A stretch of DNA of 64,000 nt from Streptomyces sp. NBC_01296 (GTDB lineage: Bacteria > Actinomycetota > Actinomycetes > Streptomycetales > Streptomycetaceae). The stretch is from contig NZ_CP130720.1 of NCBI RefSeq assembly GCF_035984415.1, positions 1,984,001-2,048,000 on the forward strand. The letters are read 5' to 3'. A program made the position numbers and the translations under genes. Shown here in pieces: positions 16,314 through 25,085 of this stretch. Below the pieces are notes generated by a model. The model was not told the origin of the DNA. It ran no database searches and saw nothing but the letters and a program-made list of their open reading frames with translations. Every line of letters starts with the position of its first letter. The stretch's first letter is position 1.

Positions 16314-17867
16314 TCATCCCCCCTCGCACAGCGGGTCGTTCACCGGCGGCAACGGCACGGGCGCCGCCGGCACCGGGGCGGTGGCGGGCGGAGTGACCAG
16401 GTCCACCAGGTCGTCGAGGTCGTCCTGGGCGAAGGCATCGCTCGCGTCCCTGAGGCGGGCGCCCGCGCCCTTGGCGCCGAGGAGTTCGTCGAAGGCGTCC
16501 GTCTCCGCCCGTCCCATGTCGGCCAGGGTCCTGGTGCCGTCGAAGAAGGCCTTCAGCGCGGCGGCCGCCTCCAGCGAGGGCGGCAGGCAGAAGCGCAGGG
16601 CGAGCAGCCACCACAGCTGGAAGAGGAAGACCACGATCGGCAGGAACAGGCTGAACACGAAGAACGCCACGATCATGAAGATCTCGAGGGCGAAGGTGCA
16701 GGTCCGCGAGGCGGTGCCGCCCACCGAGCCACCGCTGGGCGTACCGCCGCCCGGGTCGAAGGACATCTGCGAGCCCGGCGGGCTGGTGATCGCGACCCCG
16801 CCGGGGCCGGGCGGCGCGGCGGCCCGGGCGGCCACCGCCCGGAAGTCGGGCATGGTGATGGAGATCTTCCGGTTCTTGGTGCCCTCCGGGTCGAAGAACG
16901 AGGCGAGCCGGAAGGGTTCCGTGGGCTTGCTCCAGGAGATCTGCGGCGGGCAGTGCTCGTGCCCCGGCCGCGGGGCGCGCCGTACGAAGCAGCGCAGTTC
17001 GTAGACGGAGCGGTCGTCGAGCTTGGGGGCGCCCCGGTCGTCGTGGTCGGCGGAGGCGGTCGGCACCACCCCGAACCACAGCGAGCGCTCCGGCGGGGGC
17101 GTTCCGTGCGCACAGTCACCCGAGCGGGCGGGCAGCCGCCACATCGGCAGCTCCTGCTCCCGGTCCTCGGGGCGGCCGGCCGCAGGGGGCTCGCCGAGCC
17201 TGCGCCACTGGCCGCCCGCGGCCCCGGCCATCCACGCCTGGGTCTCCTTCTTCAGGTCGACCTGGTCGAGGAGTTCGCGGTGGGCGTCCTCGAAGGCCGT
17301 GCGGTCGGCGAGATCGGCCCACAGCACGTCCCGGGCCTCCGACTGGTACGGGCCCGTGTCCGGCCCCGGTCGCCCACCGGCCGCGAGCAGTTCCGCCGTC
17401 AGCCTGCGGGAGAGCGTGCGCAGCACCTTCGGCGGCGCGTCCGTCTCCACGCGGCGCCGGCGCATCACGAAGCCCACCTCGAGGCCTTCCGCCGACTGCG
17501 GGCGCGGCAGTCCGGGCCGGTCGCAGAAGAGCTCGACGACGACCGCGTAGAACCGCTCGTGGCTGGGCTGGTAGAGCTTGCGCAGCCGGGTGCGGACCAG
17601 CCGGTGGGTGGCGAACCGGGCCCGGCCCGGGCCGCGCTCGGCGAGGTCGACGGGTACCGGGTACGACCAGACGTCCTCGTCGGGGTCGAACTGCAGCGAG
17701 TCGCGCGGATCGGCCACGAGGGCCCGGACGAACTCGGCGGAGGCGTACTTCTGGAGCGCCGGGGCGTGCGCCGAGGGGGCGAAGCGGTCGAAGTGCCCGC
17801 GCTCGCAGGCGTACCAGGGGGCGAGGACCTTGAAGCCGTGCCCGGCGTGCTCCGTGGCGGCGGTCAC
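16314..17867 (-). CDS. CIS-cluster membrane protein, candidate membrane adaptor
   Basis: 517 aa from a GTG at 17867 that overlaps the stop of the OB-fold gene (GTGA). Residues 1-380 are soluble: YACERGHFDRFAP near the start, then an RRRRVETDAPPK segment and a Cys-containing ELRCFVRRAP region. Residues about 394-428 form one long or two tightly spaced membrane helices (IFMIVAFFVFSLFLPIVVF, then LFQLWWLLALRF). The C-terminal 80 residues are helical and acidic, ending in a Pro-rich tail. No signal peptide is seen, so the large domain is probably cytoplasmic. A membrane protein has been reported to connect Streptomyces contractile systems to the membrane and to cell death; this is the only obvious membrane protein among the cluster genes and could play that part. 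I assign the role by context only. Confidence 0.72.
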   Translation of the reverse strand: MTAATEHAGHGFKVLAPWYACERGHFDRFAPSAHAPALQKYASAEFVRALVADPRDSLQFDPDEDVWSYPVPVDLAERGPGRARFATHRLVRTRLRKLYQPSHERFYAVVVELFCDRPGLPRPQSAEGLEVGFVMRRRRVETDAPPKVLRTLSRRLTAELLAAGGRPGPDTGPYQSEARDVLWADLADRTAFEDAHRELLDQVDLKKETQAWMAGAAGGQWRRLGEPPAAGRPEDREQELPMWRLPARSGDCAHGTPPPERSLWFGVVPTASADHDDRGAPKLDDRSVYELRCFVRRAPRPGHEHCPPQISWSKPTEPFRLASFFDPEGTKNRKISITMPDFRAVAARAAAPPGPGGVAITSPPGSQMSFDPGGGTPSGGSVGGTASRTCTFALEIFMIVAFFVFSLFLPIVVFLFQLWWLLALRFCLPPSLEAAAALKAFFDGTRTLADMGRAETDAFDELLGAKGAGARLRDASDAFAQDDLDDLVDLVTPPATAPVPAAPVPLPPVNDPLCEGG

Positions 17868-18529
17868 CAGATGTTCCCGGCGCCGGGGGTGTAGGCCGGG
17901 GAGATCACCACTTGCTCGGTGACCAGCGTCCCGCATTTCACCAGGCCGCTGAAGGTGGACAGCGGGGAGTTCACGGCCACCATCGGCGCCTTGACGTCGA
18001 CGGACACGTTCGCCTGGACCTCCACGGCGGTCGGCGTCAGCCGCACCACGCATCCGCCGCTGTGCCGGATCGTCACCTGCTGGGTGGCGTCGTCGAGGGT
18101 CACCTCGTGGCCGGACGCCATGGTGATCCGCACCTTGGCCGCGCCCCGGGTGTCGTCGAACTCCAGCCGGCTGTCGGCCCTCGACCGCAGCGTGCGCAGG
18201 TTGTTGGCGTCCTCCGGCTCGTGCGGCAGGGCGGTACGGCCGTTCCAGGCCGCGCCGAGGACGTACGGGCGGCGCGGGTTGCCCGCCTCGAAGGCGACGA
18301 CGACCTGGCTGCCCACCTCGGGCAGCACCAGCAGGCCCTGCTCGTCGTCGGCGTACGGGGAGCAGAGCGTGGCCCAGGCGCGTACGTCGCGGTCCCCGTC
18401 CCTGCCGAGCCAGGGGAAGCGCACCTCCACCCGGCCGAGCCGTTTCTCGTCCACGATGTCGGTGACGAACGCCGGGTAGACGCCGAAGTATCCGGGAGCG
18501 GAGCCGTCCGCAGGAGCGGGCAGGGACAT
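17864..18529 (-). CDS. gpV/gp5-like OB-fold baseplate spike protein (Pvc8 C-part-like)
   Basis: 221 aa. The N-terminal OB fold reads GYFGVYPAFVTDIVDEKRLG, then RVEVRFPWLG and LVLPEVGSQVVVAFEAGNPR, then PYVLGAAWNG, the standard VgrG/gp5/gpV signature. The C-terminal 110 residues are beta-strand repeats (VTLDDATQQVTIRH, VEVQANVSVDVKAP), like a short spike beta-helix. Together with the hub encoded just upstream it would make the trimeric spike. ATG at 18529 shares a base with the hub stop. In PVC/Afp these two parts are one VgrG-like protein (Pvc8); here they are separate genes. No PAAR tip gene follows. Confidence 0.92.
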   Translation of the reverse strand: MSLPAPADGSAPGYFGVYPAFVTDIVDEKRLGRVEVRFPWLGRDGDRDVRAWATLCSPYADDEQGLLVLPEVGSQVVVAFEAGNPRRPYVLGAAWNGRTALPHEPEDANNLRTLRSRADSRLEFDDTRGAAKVRITMASGHEVTLDDATQQVTIRHSGGCVVRLTPTAVEVQANVSVDVKAPMVAVNSPLSTFSGLVKCGTLVTEQVVISPAYTPGAGNIW

Positions 18530-19614
18530 CACACCACCTCGTTCAGGCTGGAGCGTTCGGCGTCGAAGCGGGTGCGGAAGCCGTGGTCCGCGTCGAAGGT
18601 GTGCCGGATCCGGGTGACGTGGTACCCCTCGCCCTCGAACGGCGCGCCGACCGAGCGCAGGGTGAGCCTGCCGCCGACCACGAGATCGGGGCTGCCGTTG
18701 GTGGTGCCGGCGACGGTCACGAACCGGCGGCCGCGGCGCAGCATTTCGGCGCGCGCCCAGGTCCCGGCCTCCTCGGCGGTCAGGGCGGCCTCCCGGACGC
18801 GCAGGCTGGTGCCGGGGCCCAGGGCCCGGGCCAGGACCCTGGCCCCGGTGCGGCCGCCGGCCGTCTCCGCCTCGACGACCTCGGGGCCGGCCCGTTCGTC
18901 GACGACCTCCCGCCGGTCGGCGTCGTATCCGGTGACGGCGACCTCGCTGCGCTGGTGTGCGAGGTCGGCGCAGAGCCTGACCGACATGAGCTCGCCGCCG
19001 TAGACGAGGGTCTGCGGGGTCGTGCCGCGGCTGCCGCGGGGGCGGAAGTGCAGGGTGCGGCCGGTGGCCCACAGTTCGGCCTGGACGAGCCGGGCCCGCT
19101 CGCGCAGGAAGGCCAGATCGCTCTGGTTGAGCTGCTGGACGACGTCGTAGCGGGGCCCGGGGACGTCCGCGTCGGCGGCGAGGCCGTGCTCGCGCGCCAC
19201 TTCCTCGGCGACTCCGGCGTCGGTGGTGTCGTGGTACGTGCGCATGCGGCGGGTCATCCGCAGCCGCATCAGCGCGTCCTCGGCGTGGACGAGGACGAGC
19301 GGCGGTTCGCCGTCGCCGAGGACGAGTTCCAGGCCGGAGACGACGCCTTCGAACACGTACCGCTGGCGGGAGGGCGGGCCGAGGGCGACCTTGAGGGCGC
19401 TGCCGAGGCCGACCGTGGACCCGTCGAGGTGCCGCAGCCGGTCCTGGGGGCCCTTGGCCCCGGCGCCGACGGCGAGGAAGTGCCCGCGCAGGGTGCGCAG
19501 TCCCTCGACGCCTTCGGCGACCTCCAGGCGTACGCAGTCCCGCGCGAGGTCCCTGACCAGGGCGCCGGCCACCTCGAAGACCGGCGAGACGACCGCGATC
19601 GCCGGCTCAGTCAT
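18529..19614 (-). CDS. Phage late-control D/gp27-like hub protein (Pvc8 N-part-like)
   Basis: 361 aa of the late control D/VgrG N-domain type. It contains RYVFEGVVSGLELVLGDGEP, then LVLVHAEDALMRLRMTRRMR, YDVVQQLNQSDLAFLRERAR and LQAELW-type motifs that define the tail hub. The C-terminal half carries GGRLTLRSVGAPFEGEGYHV and TRIRHTFDADHGFRTRF. The hub trimer would plug the tube and hold the OB-fold spike encoded next. ATG at 19614 lies 8 nt inside the small upstream gene, and its TGA shares its A with the next ATG. Confidence 0.92.
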   Translation of the reverse strand: MTEPAIAVVSPVFEVAGALVRDLARDCVRLEVAEGVEGLRTLRGHFLAVGAGAKGPQDRLRHLDGSTVGLGSALKVALGPPSRQRYVFEGVVSGLELVLGDGEPPLVLVHAEDALMRLRMTRRMRTYHDTTDAGVAEEVAREHGLAADADVPGPRYDVVQQLNQSDLAFLRERARLVQAELWATGRTLHFRPRGSRGTTPQTLVYGGELMSVRLCADLAHQRSEVAVTGYDADRREVVDERAGPEVVEAETAGGRTGARVLARALGPGTSLRVREAALTAEEAGTWARAEMLRRGRRFVTVAGTTNGSPDLVVGGRLTLRSVGAPFEGEGYHVTRIRHTFDADHGFRTRFDAERSSLNEVV

Positions 19615-19786
19615 CGAAGCCCTCCGCCGCGACGCGGGCGGCGAGCCAGGCGGCCCGTTCGCAGGCCTCGCGGTGGTGCTCGGCGGCCGCCCACTTCCCG
19701 CCCGCCCGGTCCGCAGCGGCGGCCGGCGGGGCGGCGCCGCCCGCGGGCACGACGTCGGTGTGCAGCTCTCCGATGTACACGCTCAT
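19607..19786 (-). CDS. Small conserved-position CIS protein (59 aa, Pvc6/DUF5908-like by position)
   Basis: 59 aa beginning MSVYIGELHTDVVPAGG and ending in helical WAAAEHHREACERAAWLAAR. ATG at 19786 has a perfect AGGAGG with a 7-nt spacer and overlaps the stop of the LysM-type gene (ATGA); its own 3' end overlaps the hub start. A longer in-frame start 8 codons upstream has no such site and was not chosen. Small genes of similar size sit near Pvc7 in other clusters, and the M-x-V/I-x-I-x-E-L opening resembles them. The match to a named family is tentative. Confidence 0.68.
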   Translation of the reverse strand: MSVYIGELHTDVVPAGGAAPPAAAADRAGGKWAAAEHHREACERAAWLAARVAAEGFDD

Positions 19787-21135
19787 GGCGGGCCTCCTCG
19801 CGGTGTCCACCTCAGGGTGGTCGGGCCCGCGTCACGGCCGCGTTGCTCGCAGTCGGCGGCGGCCCGGCCGGGCGCGGCGGGCGGCAGCCGCTCCCACGGG
19901 GCGGCTGCGGGGTCGGGCGGCGGGATCTCCTCGCGCCGGGCCCGGTCGGCGAGGCTGCGGGCGCCGCCGGCCCGGACCTCGGCGAGGGTCGCGGGATCGG
20001 CGCGGGCCCGCAGCGGTATGCCGCGGCCGTAGCCGAGGGAGCGGCGGTCGAGCGCCGGCGGCGGCGCGGATCCGGCCGGTCCTGCGGGCCGCGCCGGCTC
20101 CCGTACGGGCGGCCCGGCCGGGCCCGTACCCCCGGTCGCCGCGGCCGGCAGCTCGAAGCTCTGCCGGGCCCGCACGGTGGCGGAGTCCACTGCGGCGCCC
20201 GCCACGATGTCCGCCGATGCGGCGATCCCGCCCCCGGCGCTGAGGACGAAGCCGGCGAGCGCCGGATCCGCCCCGGGCCCGCCGCCGGTGCCGAGCGCGG
20301 CGGCCAGGCCCCCGACCGAGGTCGGCGCGGCGTCCCCGGCGAAGCCCGCCGAGAGGCTGATCCCGGCCGCGGCCGCGAACCCCGCCGAGACCTCCGCGCC
20401 CAGCTGGACGGCGGCCCCCGCGGCCAGCGTCAGCGGGCTGTCGAGCCCGCTCATCGCGCCGCGCCAGGCCGCCGGGTCGAGCCCGAGGCGGGACAGCAGC
20501 TGCTGGGCGGACTCCCCGTCCTGGGCCTGGACGACCTGCCGGGGCCGGTTCGTGCCGGACGTACCGGGCGCGGCTCCGGTCCGCTGGTCGCCGGCCTCGG
20601 TGGCGCTCCGGGCGTCGCGGGTGGCGGGGCCTTCGGCGTGCGCCTGGTACGCGAAGTTCTGCTCGACGATGGTCACCCCGACCTTGGCCCGCAGCGGGGT
20701 CCCGTCGGGCGCGAAGTGGTCGAGCTCCTCGTTGACCTGCGTGACGATGCCGTTGTAGCGGAGCGTGCCCCAGACGAAGCGGACGGCGGGCGGCGGGTCG
20801 GAGGGCTTCGCCGGGGGTTCGACGAACTGCCGTACCAGGGCGGTCCAGCGGCGTACGTCGACGTACTGACCGCCGCCGCGCTGTTCTGCGGTGTCGAATT
20901 CGAGGTCGAAGGTGAGGGTCGAGCCCTCCTGGGCGGGATGCTGGACCTTCTGGTTCCGTGTGGTCGCCCCGCCCCGGTCGACGTTGTTGTTGCGGCTGAT
21001 CCGCAGGGTGGCCGGGTTGAACTGCACGGCGAGGGGCCGGCTGCCCTCGGCCTCCTTGACCAGCGGCGGCTGGTCCTTCCCCGGCTGGGCGGTCACCGTG
21101 AGCTGCTGCAGGGTGGCGTGGACCAGGGCCGTCAC
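19783..21135 (-). CDS. CIS tube-associated LysM-type protein (Pvc7-like)
   Basis: 450 aa from a GTG at 21135 that overlaps the stop of tube 2 (GTGA). The N-terminal domain is the CIS tube protein type: PLAVQFNPATLRISRNNN, GSTLTFDLEFDTAEQRGGG, YVDVRRWTALVRQFVEPP, FVWGTLRYNGIVTQVNEELD, FAPDGTPLRAKV. A LysM-like segment follows at about residues 215-265: VVQAQDGESAQQLLSRLGLD, then LTLAAGAAVQL. The last 150 residues are Ala/Gly-rich with many arginines and low complexity. Pvc7/Afp7 connect the tube to the baseplate hub, so this is the probable role here. The long C-terminal tail is unusual. Confidence 0.87.
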   Translation of the reverse strand: MTALVHATLQQLTVTAQPGKDQPPLVKEAEGSRPLAVQFNPATLRISRNNNVDRGGATTRNQKVQHPAQEGSTLTFDLEFDTAEQRGGGQYVDVRRWTALVRQFVEPPAKPSDPPPAVRFVWGTLRYNGIVTQVNEELDHFAPDGTPLRAKVGVTIVEQNFAYQAHAEGPATRDARSATEAGDQRTGAAPGTSGTNRPRQVVQAQDGESAQQLLSRLGLDPAAWRGAMSGLDSPLTLAAGAAVQLGAEVSAGFAAAAGISLSAGFAGDAAPTSVGGLAAALGTGGGPGADPALAGFVLSAGGGIAASADIVAGAAVDSATVRARQSFELPAAATGGTGPAGPPVREPARPAGPAGSAPPPALDRRSLGYGRGIPLRARADPATLAEVRAGGARSLADRARREEIPPPDPAAAPWERLPPAAPGRAAADCEQRGRDAGPTTLRWTPRGGPP

Positions 21136-21716
21136 GGGGTCCGCTCCAGGCGCAGGCCCTCGTGGGCGATGTGCAGTTCCTCCACGGCGATCTCCCCCGT
21201 ACGGGCGTTGAGCGTCGGTCCGGTGATCTTCAGCGGCAGTCCCCGGACGAACGTCCAGTGCGCGACCACCCGTCGGCCCGCGGGGTCGAGCACCTCCACG
21301 TCGCCGTCGTACCGGGGGACCGGGGCGCCGCCTGCGACCATGCCGTGCAGCCAGTCCCACAGGCTCGTGTCGGCGCTCCCCCCGTCGGAGGCCACGAGCA
21401 TGCCCCGTTTGAGGACGAGCGGCTGGAGCCTGACCCGCCCCACCCGGCGCACCACTTCGTCGTTCGCACCCCCCTGCAGGTACTCGCGGACGTCGGCCTC
21501 CAGGGCCAGCCCGGCGCATTCCTGGAACCCGCCGTCGCCGAGCCGTTCGGGGGCCCGGTCCGCCACGCCGGGGCCGACCGCCGCGGAACCGGGCGCGCCG
21601 GCCTCGGACGGCGGCCGCGGGATGGGGGGCGGGGGCGCGGCGGTCCGGCCGGGCGTGGCGCTGCGCGTGAGCCGCACCCGGAATCTGAAGGTCTGCACGA
21701 GCTCGGGCACGCTCAC
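21132..21716 (-). CDS. Second gp19-like tail tube protein (tube 2, Pvc5-like)
   Basis: 194 aa. It begins at a GTG at 21716, one base after the sheath 2 stop. The ends match the T4 gp19-like tube family: a start with QTFRFRVRLTRSA and an end with GEIAVEELHIAHEGLRLER, the same ending pattern as tube 1 (GEVAMEELHLVAERIDF). Residues about 20-60 are a Pro/Ala-rich insertion not present in tube 1. In eCIS a second tube-like protein forms the first ring on the baseplate, which would suit this gene beside the Pvc7-like gene. Confidence 0.88.
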   Translation of the reverse strand: MSVPELVQTFRFRVRLTRSATPGRTAAPPPPIPRPPSEAGAPGSAAVGPGVADRAPERLGDGGFQECAGLALEADVREYLQGGANDEVVRRVGRVRLQPLVLKRGMLVASDGGSADTSLWDWLHGMVAGGAPVPRYDGDVEVLDPAGRRVVAHWTFVRGLPLKITGPTLNARTGEIAVEELHIAHEGLRLERTP

Positions 21717-21717
21717 C

Positions 21718-23736
21718 TCATGTCACCGCCACGGCGCCGTCGGCGTCCTGCGCGATCCGCAGGACGAGGTATTCCAGGGGGCGCGCGGGGGCCACGCCGA
21801 TCTCGGCGACCAGCCGTCCGAGCCCTTGCGACCAGCCGGGGTTGAGGCCCTCGTCGCAGCGTACGAAGAAGGCCTCGTCCTCGCTGTCGCCCGCGAACGC
21901 GCCGCTCCGGTACAGCCCGCGCAGCAGCGGGACGACGGCTCCGCGCAGTTCCTCGCGCAGCTGCGGGGTGTGGGGTTCGAAGGCCAGTCCCTGCGCTTGG
22001 CGGTCCAGGACGAGCCGCAGCATGGTCATCAGCCGGCGCACGCCGAGCTGTACGTAGTCGGGGTCCCGGGAGAGGGTGCGGGCCGAGGCGAGCCGGTAGC
22101 CGTCGCGTTCGGCGCGGAACACGTCGATGCCGAGCAGGTGCAGCTCGTCGCAGTCGGCGTCGCCGAGCCGCTGGACCGCGGTCACGGCGCCGGCGGCCAG
22201 GGCGTTGGCCGGGCCCCAGGGCAGTCCGAGGCTCCGCTCGCGCTCGGCGATGATCCCGGCGGCGAACCCGGAGGGCGGGACCTGCACGGCCAGGCGGTCC
22301 GGGTCGTCGGGCGCGACGACGCCGAGCCAGGGGTGGTACGCGGCGGCGTACGTGCTGTCGAAGGCGGCTCGCCAGCGGGCGACGGCGCGCAGGGGGAGCC
22401 CCGGCGGCACGTCGAGGAGGGCGACGAACCGCCGTTGGCGCTCCGCCAGGGCGACGAGCCGCTGCTGGCGCCGCAGGATCTCGGGCAGCTGGGCGGCGCT
22501 GTCCAGGAGCAGGCCGCGCGGGCGCGCCGGGTGCAGGGTCATGGGGGCGGGCGCCGGCGGGCAGGGCGCGAAGCGGGCCCCGACCTCCCGCGCCGGGGTC
22601 TCGGTGGTGGGGAGGGCCTCGCCGTACTGCCAGAGCAGATCGGGTACGCAGAGCAGCCCGACCTCGGGGACGAGTGCCATCCGGTCCATGCCGACGGCCT
22701 CGAACGACCCGGGGTCCTCGACGCTCTCGGCGCCGCCGACGGGCAGCAGTTCGACCGGGACCGGCCCGTGGAAGCCGTCGGCGCCGATGCCCTCGTAGCG
22801 GTCGGCTCCCGGGCGGACGGGCCGGGAGAGGGCGGAGCCGAGGAAGGCGTCCGGCGGGAGCAGCGCCGCGGGCCACGGCCCGTCGGGGGCCACCAGCACG
22901 GATTCGGCGGCCAGTACGGCGGCGGCGTACCGGGGGTGCGCGGGGCCCATCCCGAGCTCCGCGAACCGCTCCTGGCGGGGGTACGCGAGGTCGCCGTCGG
23001 CCACGGTGACGGTGGCGGTGACGACCTCGGCCTCGACGGTCAGCGGCCGGGCGCCGCGGCCGGGGCCGATTCCGCCGCCGGGCGGCCGGTCCAGGACCGC
23101 GACCCGGCTGCGCTGCCCGGACGCGTCCTGGCGCTCGGCCAGTTCGAGGATGCGGAAGAACGTCCCGGCGGCCGGCAGCCCGGCGCCCCGTACGCGCAGC
23201 ACGGAGCCGACCGGCGGGGTGCGCCCCTCGGGCAGGGCCAGGTCCCGGCCGGTCACGGCGGCCTCGAACTGCCCGGCGCCGGTGAACTCCCAGCGCACCG
23301 TGAGCCGCCCGCCCCAGCTCCCCTCGTTCCGGGCGCGCAGCCCGATCGCGCAGGGCGCCCCGCTGCCGGGTTCGGCGCCGGGGGCGTCCGCGCGGGCCAG
23401 CGTGATCCGGTGCAGGGCGCAGGCTTCCTCGGCCGCGGGGTGCGGGGCCCGCGGCAGCGGCGCCACCCGCAGGACGTGGGCCCGTACACCGCCCTGGTCG
23501 AAGAAGGCCCGTACCGCGTACGGCAGCAGCCCGGGCCCCTCGAAGCCGCCGAAGTGCCGCTGGTAGTCGGTCCAGCGGTCGACGGCGACCGGCTCGTCGA
23601 CGGGCCCGCGGGGTGCCACGCCGACGAACCCGGCGATGTCCAGGCGCACCGGCCGGAAGGAGGGCGGCGGCCGACGCGCATCGCGGTACACCCCGGGCGC
23701 CCCCAGGCGCAGTCCGGCGAATCCGGCGGGGCTCAC
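21718..23736 (-). CDS. Second tail sheath protein (sheath 2)
   Basis: 672 aa. GTG start at 23736 with GGGAG 7 nt upstream. The N-terminus (LRLGAPGVYRDA, IAGFVGVAPRGPVDEPVAVD, DYQRHFGGFEG) and the C-terminus (DPDYVQLGVRRLMTMLRLVL, GLYRSGAFAGDSEDEAFFVR, LEYLVLRIAQ) are the conserved blocks of contractile sheath proteins. A large, divergent middle domain lies between them. It differs strongly from sheath 1 upstream, so it is a paralogue rather than a recent duplicate. Its start region is directly next to the left end of the tnpB element, and the ribosome-binding site appears to be native sequence that survived the insertion. Confidence 0.92.
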   Translation of the reverse strand: MSPAGFAGLRLGAPGVYRDARRPPPSFRPVRLDIAGFVGVAPRGPVDEPVAVDRWTDYQRHFGGFEGPGLLPYAVRAFFDQGGVRAHVLRVAPLPRAPHPAAEEACALHRITLARADAPGAEPGSGAPCAIGLRARNEGSWGGRLTVRWEFTGAGQFEAAVTGRDLALPEGRTPPVGSVLRVRGAGLPAAGTFFRILELAERQDASGQRSRVAVLDRPPGGGIGPGRGARPLTVEAEVVTATVTVADGDLAYPRQERFAELGMGPAHPRYAAAVLAAESVLVAPDGPWPAALLPPDAFLGSALSRPVRPGADRYEGIGADGFHGPVPVELLPVGGAESVEDPGSFEAVGMDRMALVPEVGLLCVPDLLWQYGEALPTTETPAREVGARFAPCPPAPAPMTLHPARPRGLLLDSAAQLPEILRRQQRLVALAERQRRFVALLDVPPGLPLRAVARWRAAFDSTYAAAYHPWLGVVAPDDPDRLAVQVPPSGFAAGIIAERERSLGLPWGPANALAAGAVTAVQRLGDADCDELHLLGIDVFRAERDGYRLASARTLSRDPDYVQLGVRRLMTMLRLVLDRQAQGLAFEPHTPQLREELRGAVVPLLRGLYRSGAFAGDSEDEAFFVRCDEGLNPGWSQGLGRLVAEIGVAPARPLEYLVLRIAQDADGAVAVT

Positions 23737-23755
23737 CTGATTTCTCCCAGGACGT

Positions 23756-23773
23756 CCCGGCCTTCAAGCCGGG
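23756..23773. repeat. Left-end hairpin of the IS200/IS605-type element
   Basis: Six-bp stem CCCGGC/GCCGGG around the loop CTTCAA, just inside the inferred left boundary. It resembles the right-end hairpin in the TTCA loop and G-rich 3' flank (GGGGAGG), as expected for the subterminal recognition structures of this family. Confidence 0.65.
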
Positions 23774-23879
23774 GAGGAATGGGTCCTTGGCGCGGAGCCA
23801 CGAAGCGGCGGAGTTCTCTGCATGTCTGCCCTGACCTGCACTCTCTTCCGTTGTCAGTGGGGGCTGTTAGGTTGCGATC

Positions 23880-25085
23880 ATGGCCACGACACCGCTGGCC
23901 GATGACGTGACCGGGCGCGCCCGGTACACGTACCGGCTGCGCGTCTCGTCGACCGCGCTGACCCGGCTTGATGCCGATTGGGCGCGGTGCCGGTGGGTGT
24001 GGAACGAGTGCGTGGCGATGTCCCGCAAGGTCCACGCCGTCAACAAGGACGCCGAACAGAAGATCACGTGCGGTCCGGCGCAGCTCGACAAGATGCTGAC
24101 CGAGGCGCGCCGGTCGATGGCCTGGCTGCGTGAGGGTGCTTCGGTACCACAGCAGCAGACCATCCGGGACTTCGCGAAGTCCCGTGCCAAGGCGATGAAA
24201 GACATCAAGGCGAGGCTGCCGATGCGGCAGCGGGCCGGGATGCCCCGGATCAAGCGGAAGCGGGAGGCCTCGCCGTCGCTGAACTACACGCGGCGCGGGT
24301 TCTCGATCAAGCACGGTCGTCTGCACCTGGCGGGCGGGACCGTGCTGACGGTCGTATGGTCGCGTGACCTGCCATCCGCCCCAACCAGCGTGCGTGTGTA
24401 CCGAGACAGCCTCGGGCACTGGTACGCGTCGTTCGTCGTGACGGCCGAGGCGCAGCCGCTGCCGGTGACCGGAGCGGTGGTCGGTGTGGACTGGGGCGTG
24501 AAGGAGACCGCTACCACCACCTCCGACGCCCACGACCTCCCGCACGCCGAGCACGGCAGGACCGCCACCGCCAGGCTCGCCCGCTACCAGCGGATGATGG
24601 CCCGCCGCGCGACGCCCAAGAACCGGCCCGACACCGTCGGCTACCGCAAGGCCCGGAAGGCTGCGGCGAAGGTGTCGAAGAAGATCGCCCGTCAGCGGCA
24701 GGACAGCGGCCGAAAGTGGGCCAAGACGATCGTCCGAGACTTCGACCACCTCGCCGTGGAAGACTTCCGGCCGCGCTTCCTCGCGAAGTCCACCATGGCC
24801 CGCAAGGCGGCCGACGCCGCGATCAGTGCCACGAAGTCGGCCCTGATCGAGCAGGCCCGCAAGCACGGCCGGAACCTGCACCTCGTGCACCCCGCGCACA
24901 CCACCATGGACTGCGCACCGTGCGGCGCGAGAACCAAGCACGCACTTCCCCTTTCCGAAAGGACGTACACGTGCACCGCATGCGGAGTCTCGTCTCCCAG
25001 GGACAAGAACTCCGCCCGCGTGATGCTTGTCCGGGCTGGTCTCAACCCGGCTAGTGCTGATCTTGTAAGACCCGCCCCCTGCTAG
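23880..25085 (+). CDS. tnpB: TnpB, RNA-guided RuvC nuclease of an IS200/IS605-type element
   Basis: 401 aa from ATG at 23880. The helix-rich N-terminal region contains RCRWVWNECVAMSRK and QQQTIRDFAKSRAKAMKDIK. The RuvC-like nuclease is complete by motif: D204 in VGVDWGVKET, E294 in LAVEDFRPRF, D375 in SPRDKNSARVM. The zinc-finger insert has C345/C348 and C365/C368 (DCAPCGA, YTCTACG). Proteins of this family use a guide RNA from the element's right end to cut DNA at the donor site and favour element retention. All catalytic residues are present, so the protein may be active. No tnpA is nearby. Confidence 0.96.
   Translation: MATTPLADDVTGRARYTYRLRVSSTALTRLDADWARCRWVWNECVAMSRKVHAVNKDAEQKITCGPAQLDKMLTEARRSMAWLREGASVPQQQTIRDFAKSRAKAMKDIKARLPMRQRAGMPRIKRKREASPSLNYTRRGFSIKHGRLHLAGGTVLTVVWSRDLPSAPTSVRVYRDSLGHWYASFVVTAEAQPLPVTGAVVGVDWGVKETATTTSDAHDLPHAEHGRTATARLARYQRMMARRATPKNRPDTVGYRKARKAAAKVSKKIARQRQDSGRKWAKTIVRDFDHLAVEDFRPRFLAKSTMARKAADAAISATKSALIEQARKHGRNLHLVHPAHTTMDCAPCGARTKHALPLSERTYTCTACGVSSPRDKNSARVMLVRAGLNPASADLVRPAPC

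Noticed and set aside
11933..16396. Plus-strand open frame of 1487 codons across the cargo candidate and TPR-like gene
   Set aside because: Antisense shadow typical of 70+% GC coding DNA; composition is Gly/Arg/Pro-rich without motifs, while the minus strand has overlapping gene starts and recognisable domains.
18583..23910. Plus-strand open frame of 1775 codons across the hub-to-sheath genes
   Set aside because: Reads through known tail genes in antisense and has no domain; created by the GC bias.
23880..25085. TnpB considered as a Cas12f-type CRISPR effector
   Set aside because: Size and motif spacing fit TnpB; no Cas1/Cas2 or repeat array lies in the window, and element-end hairpins are present.
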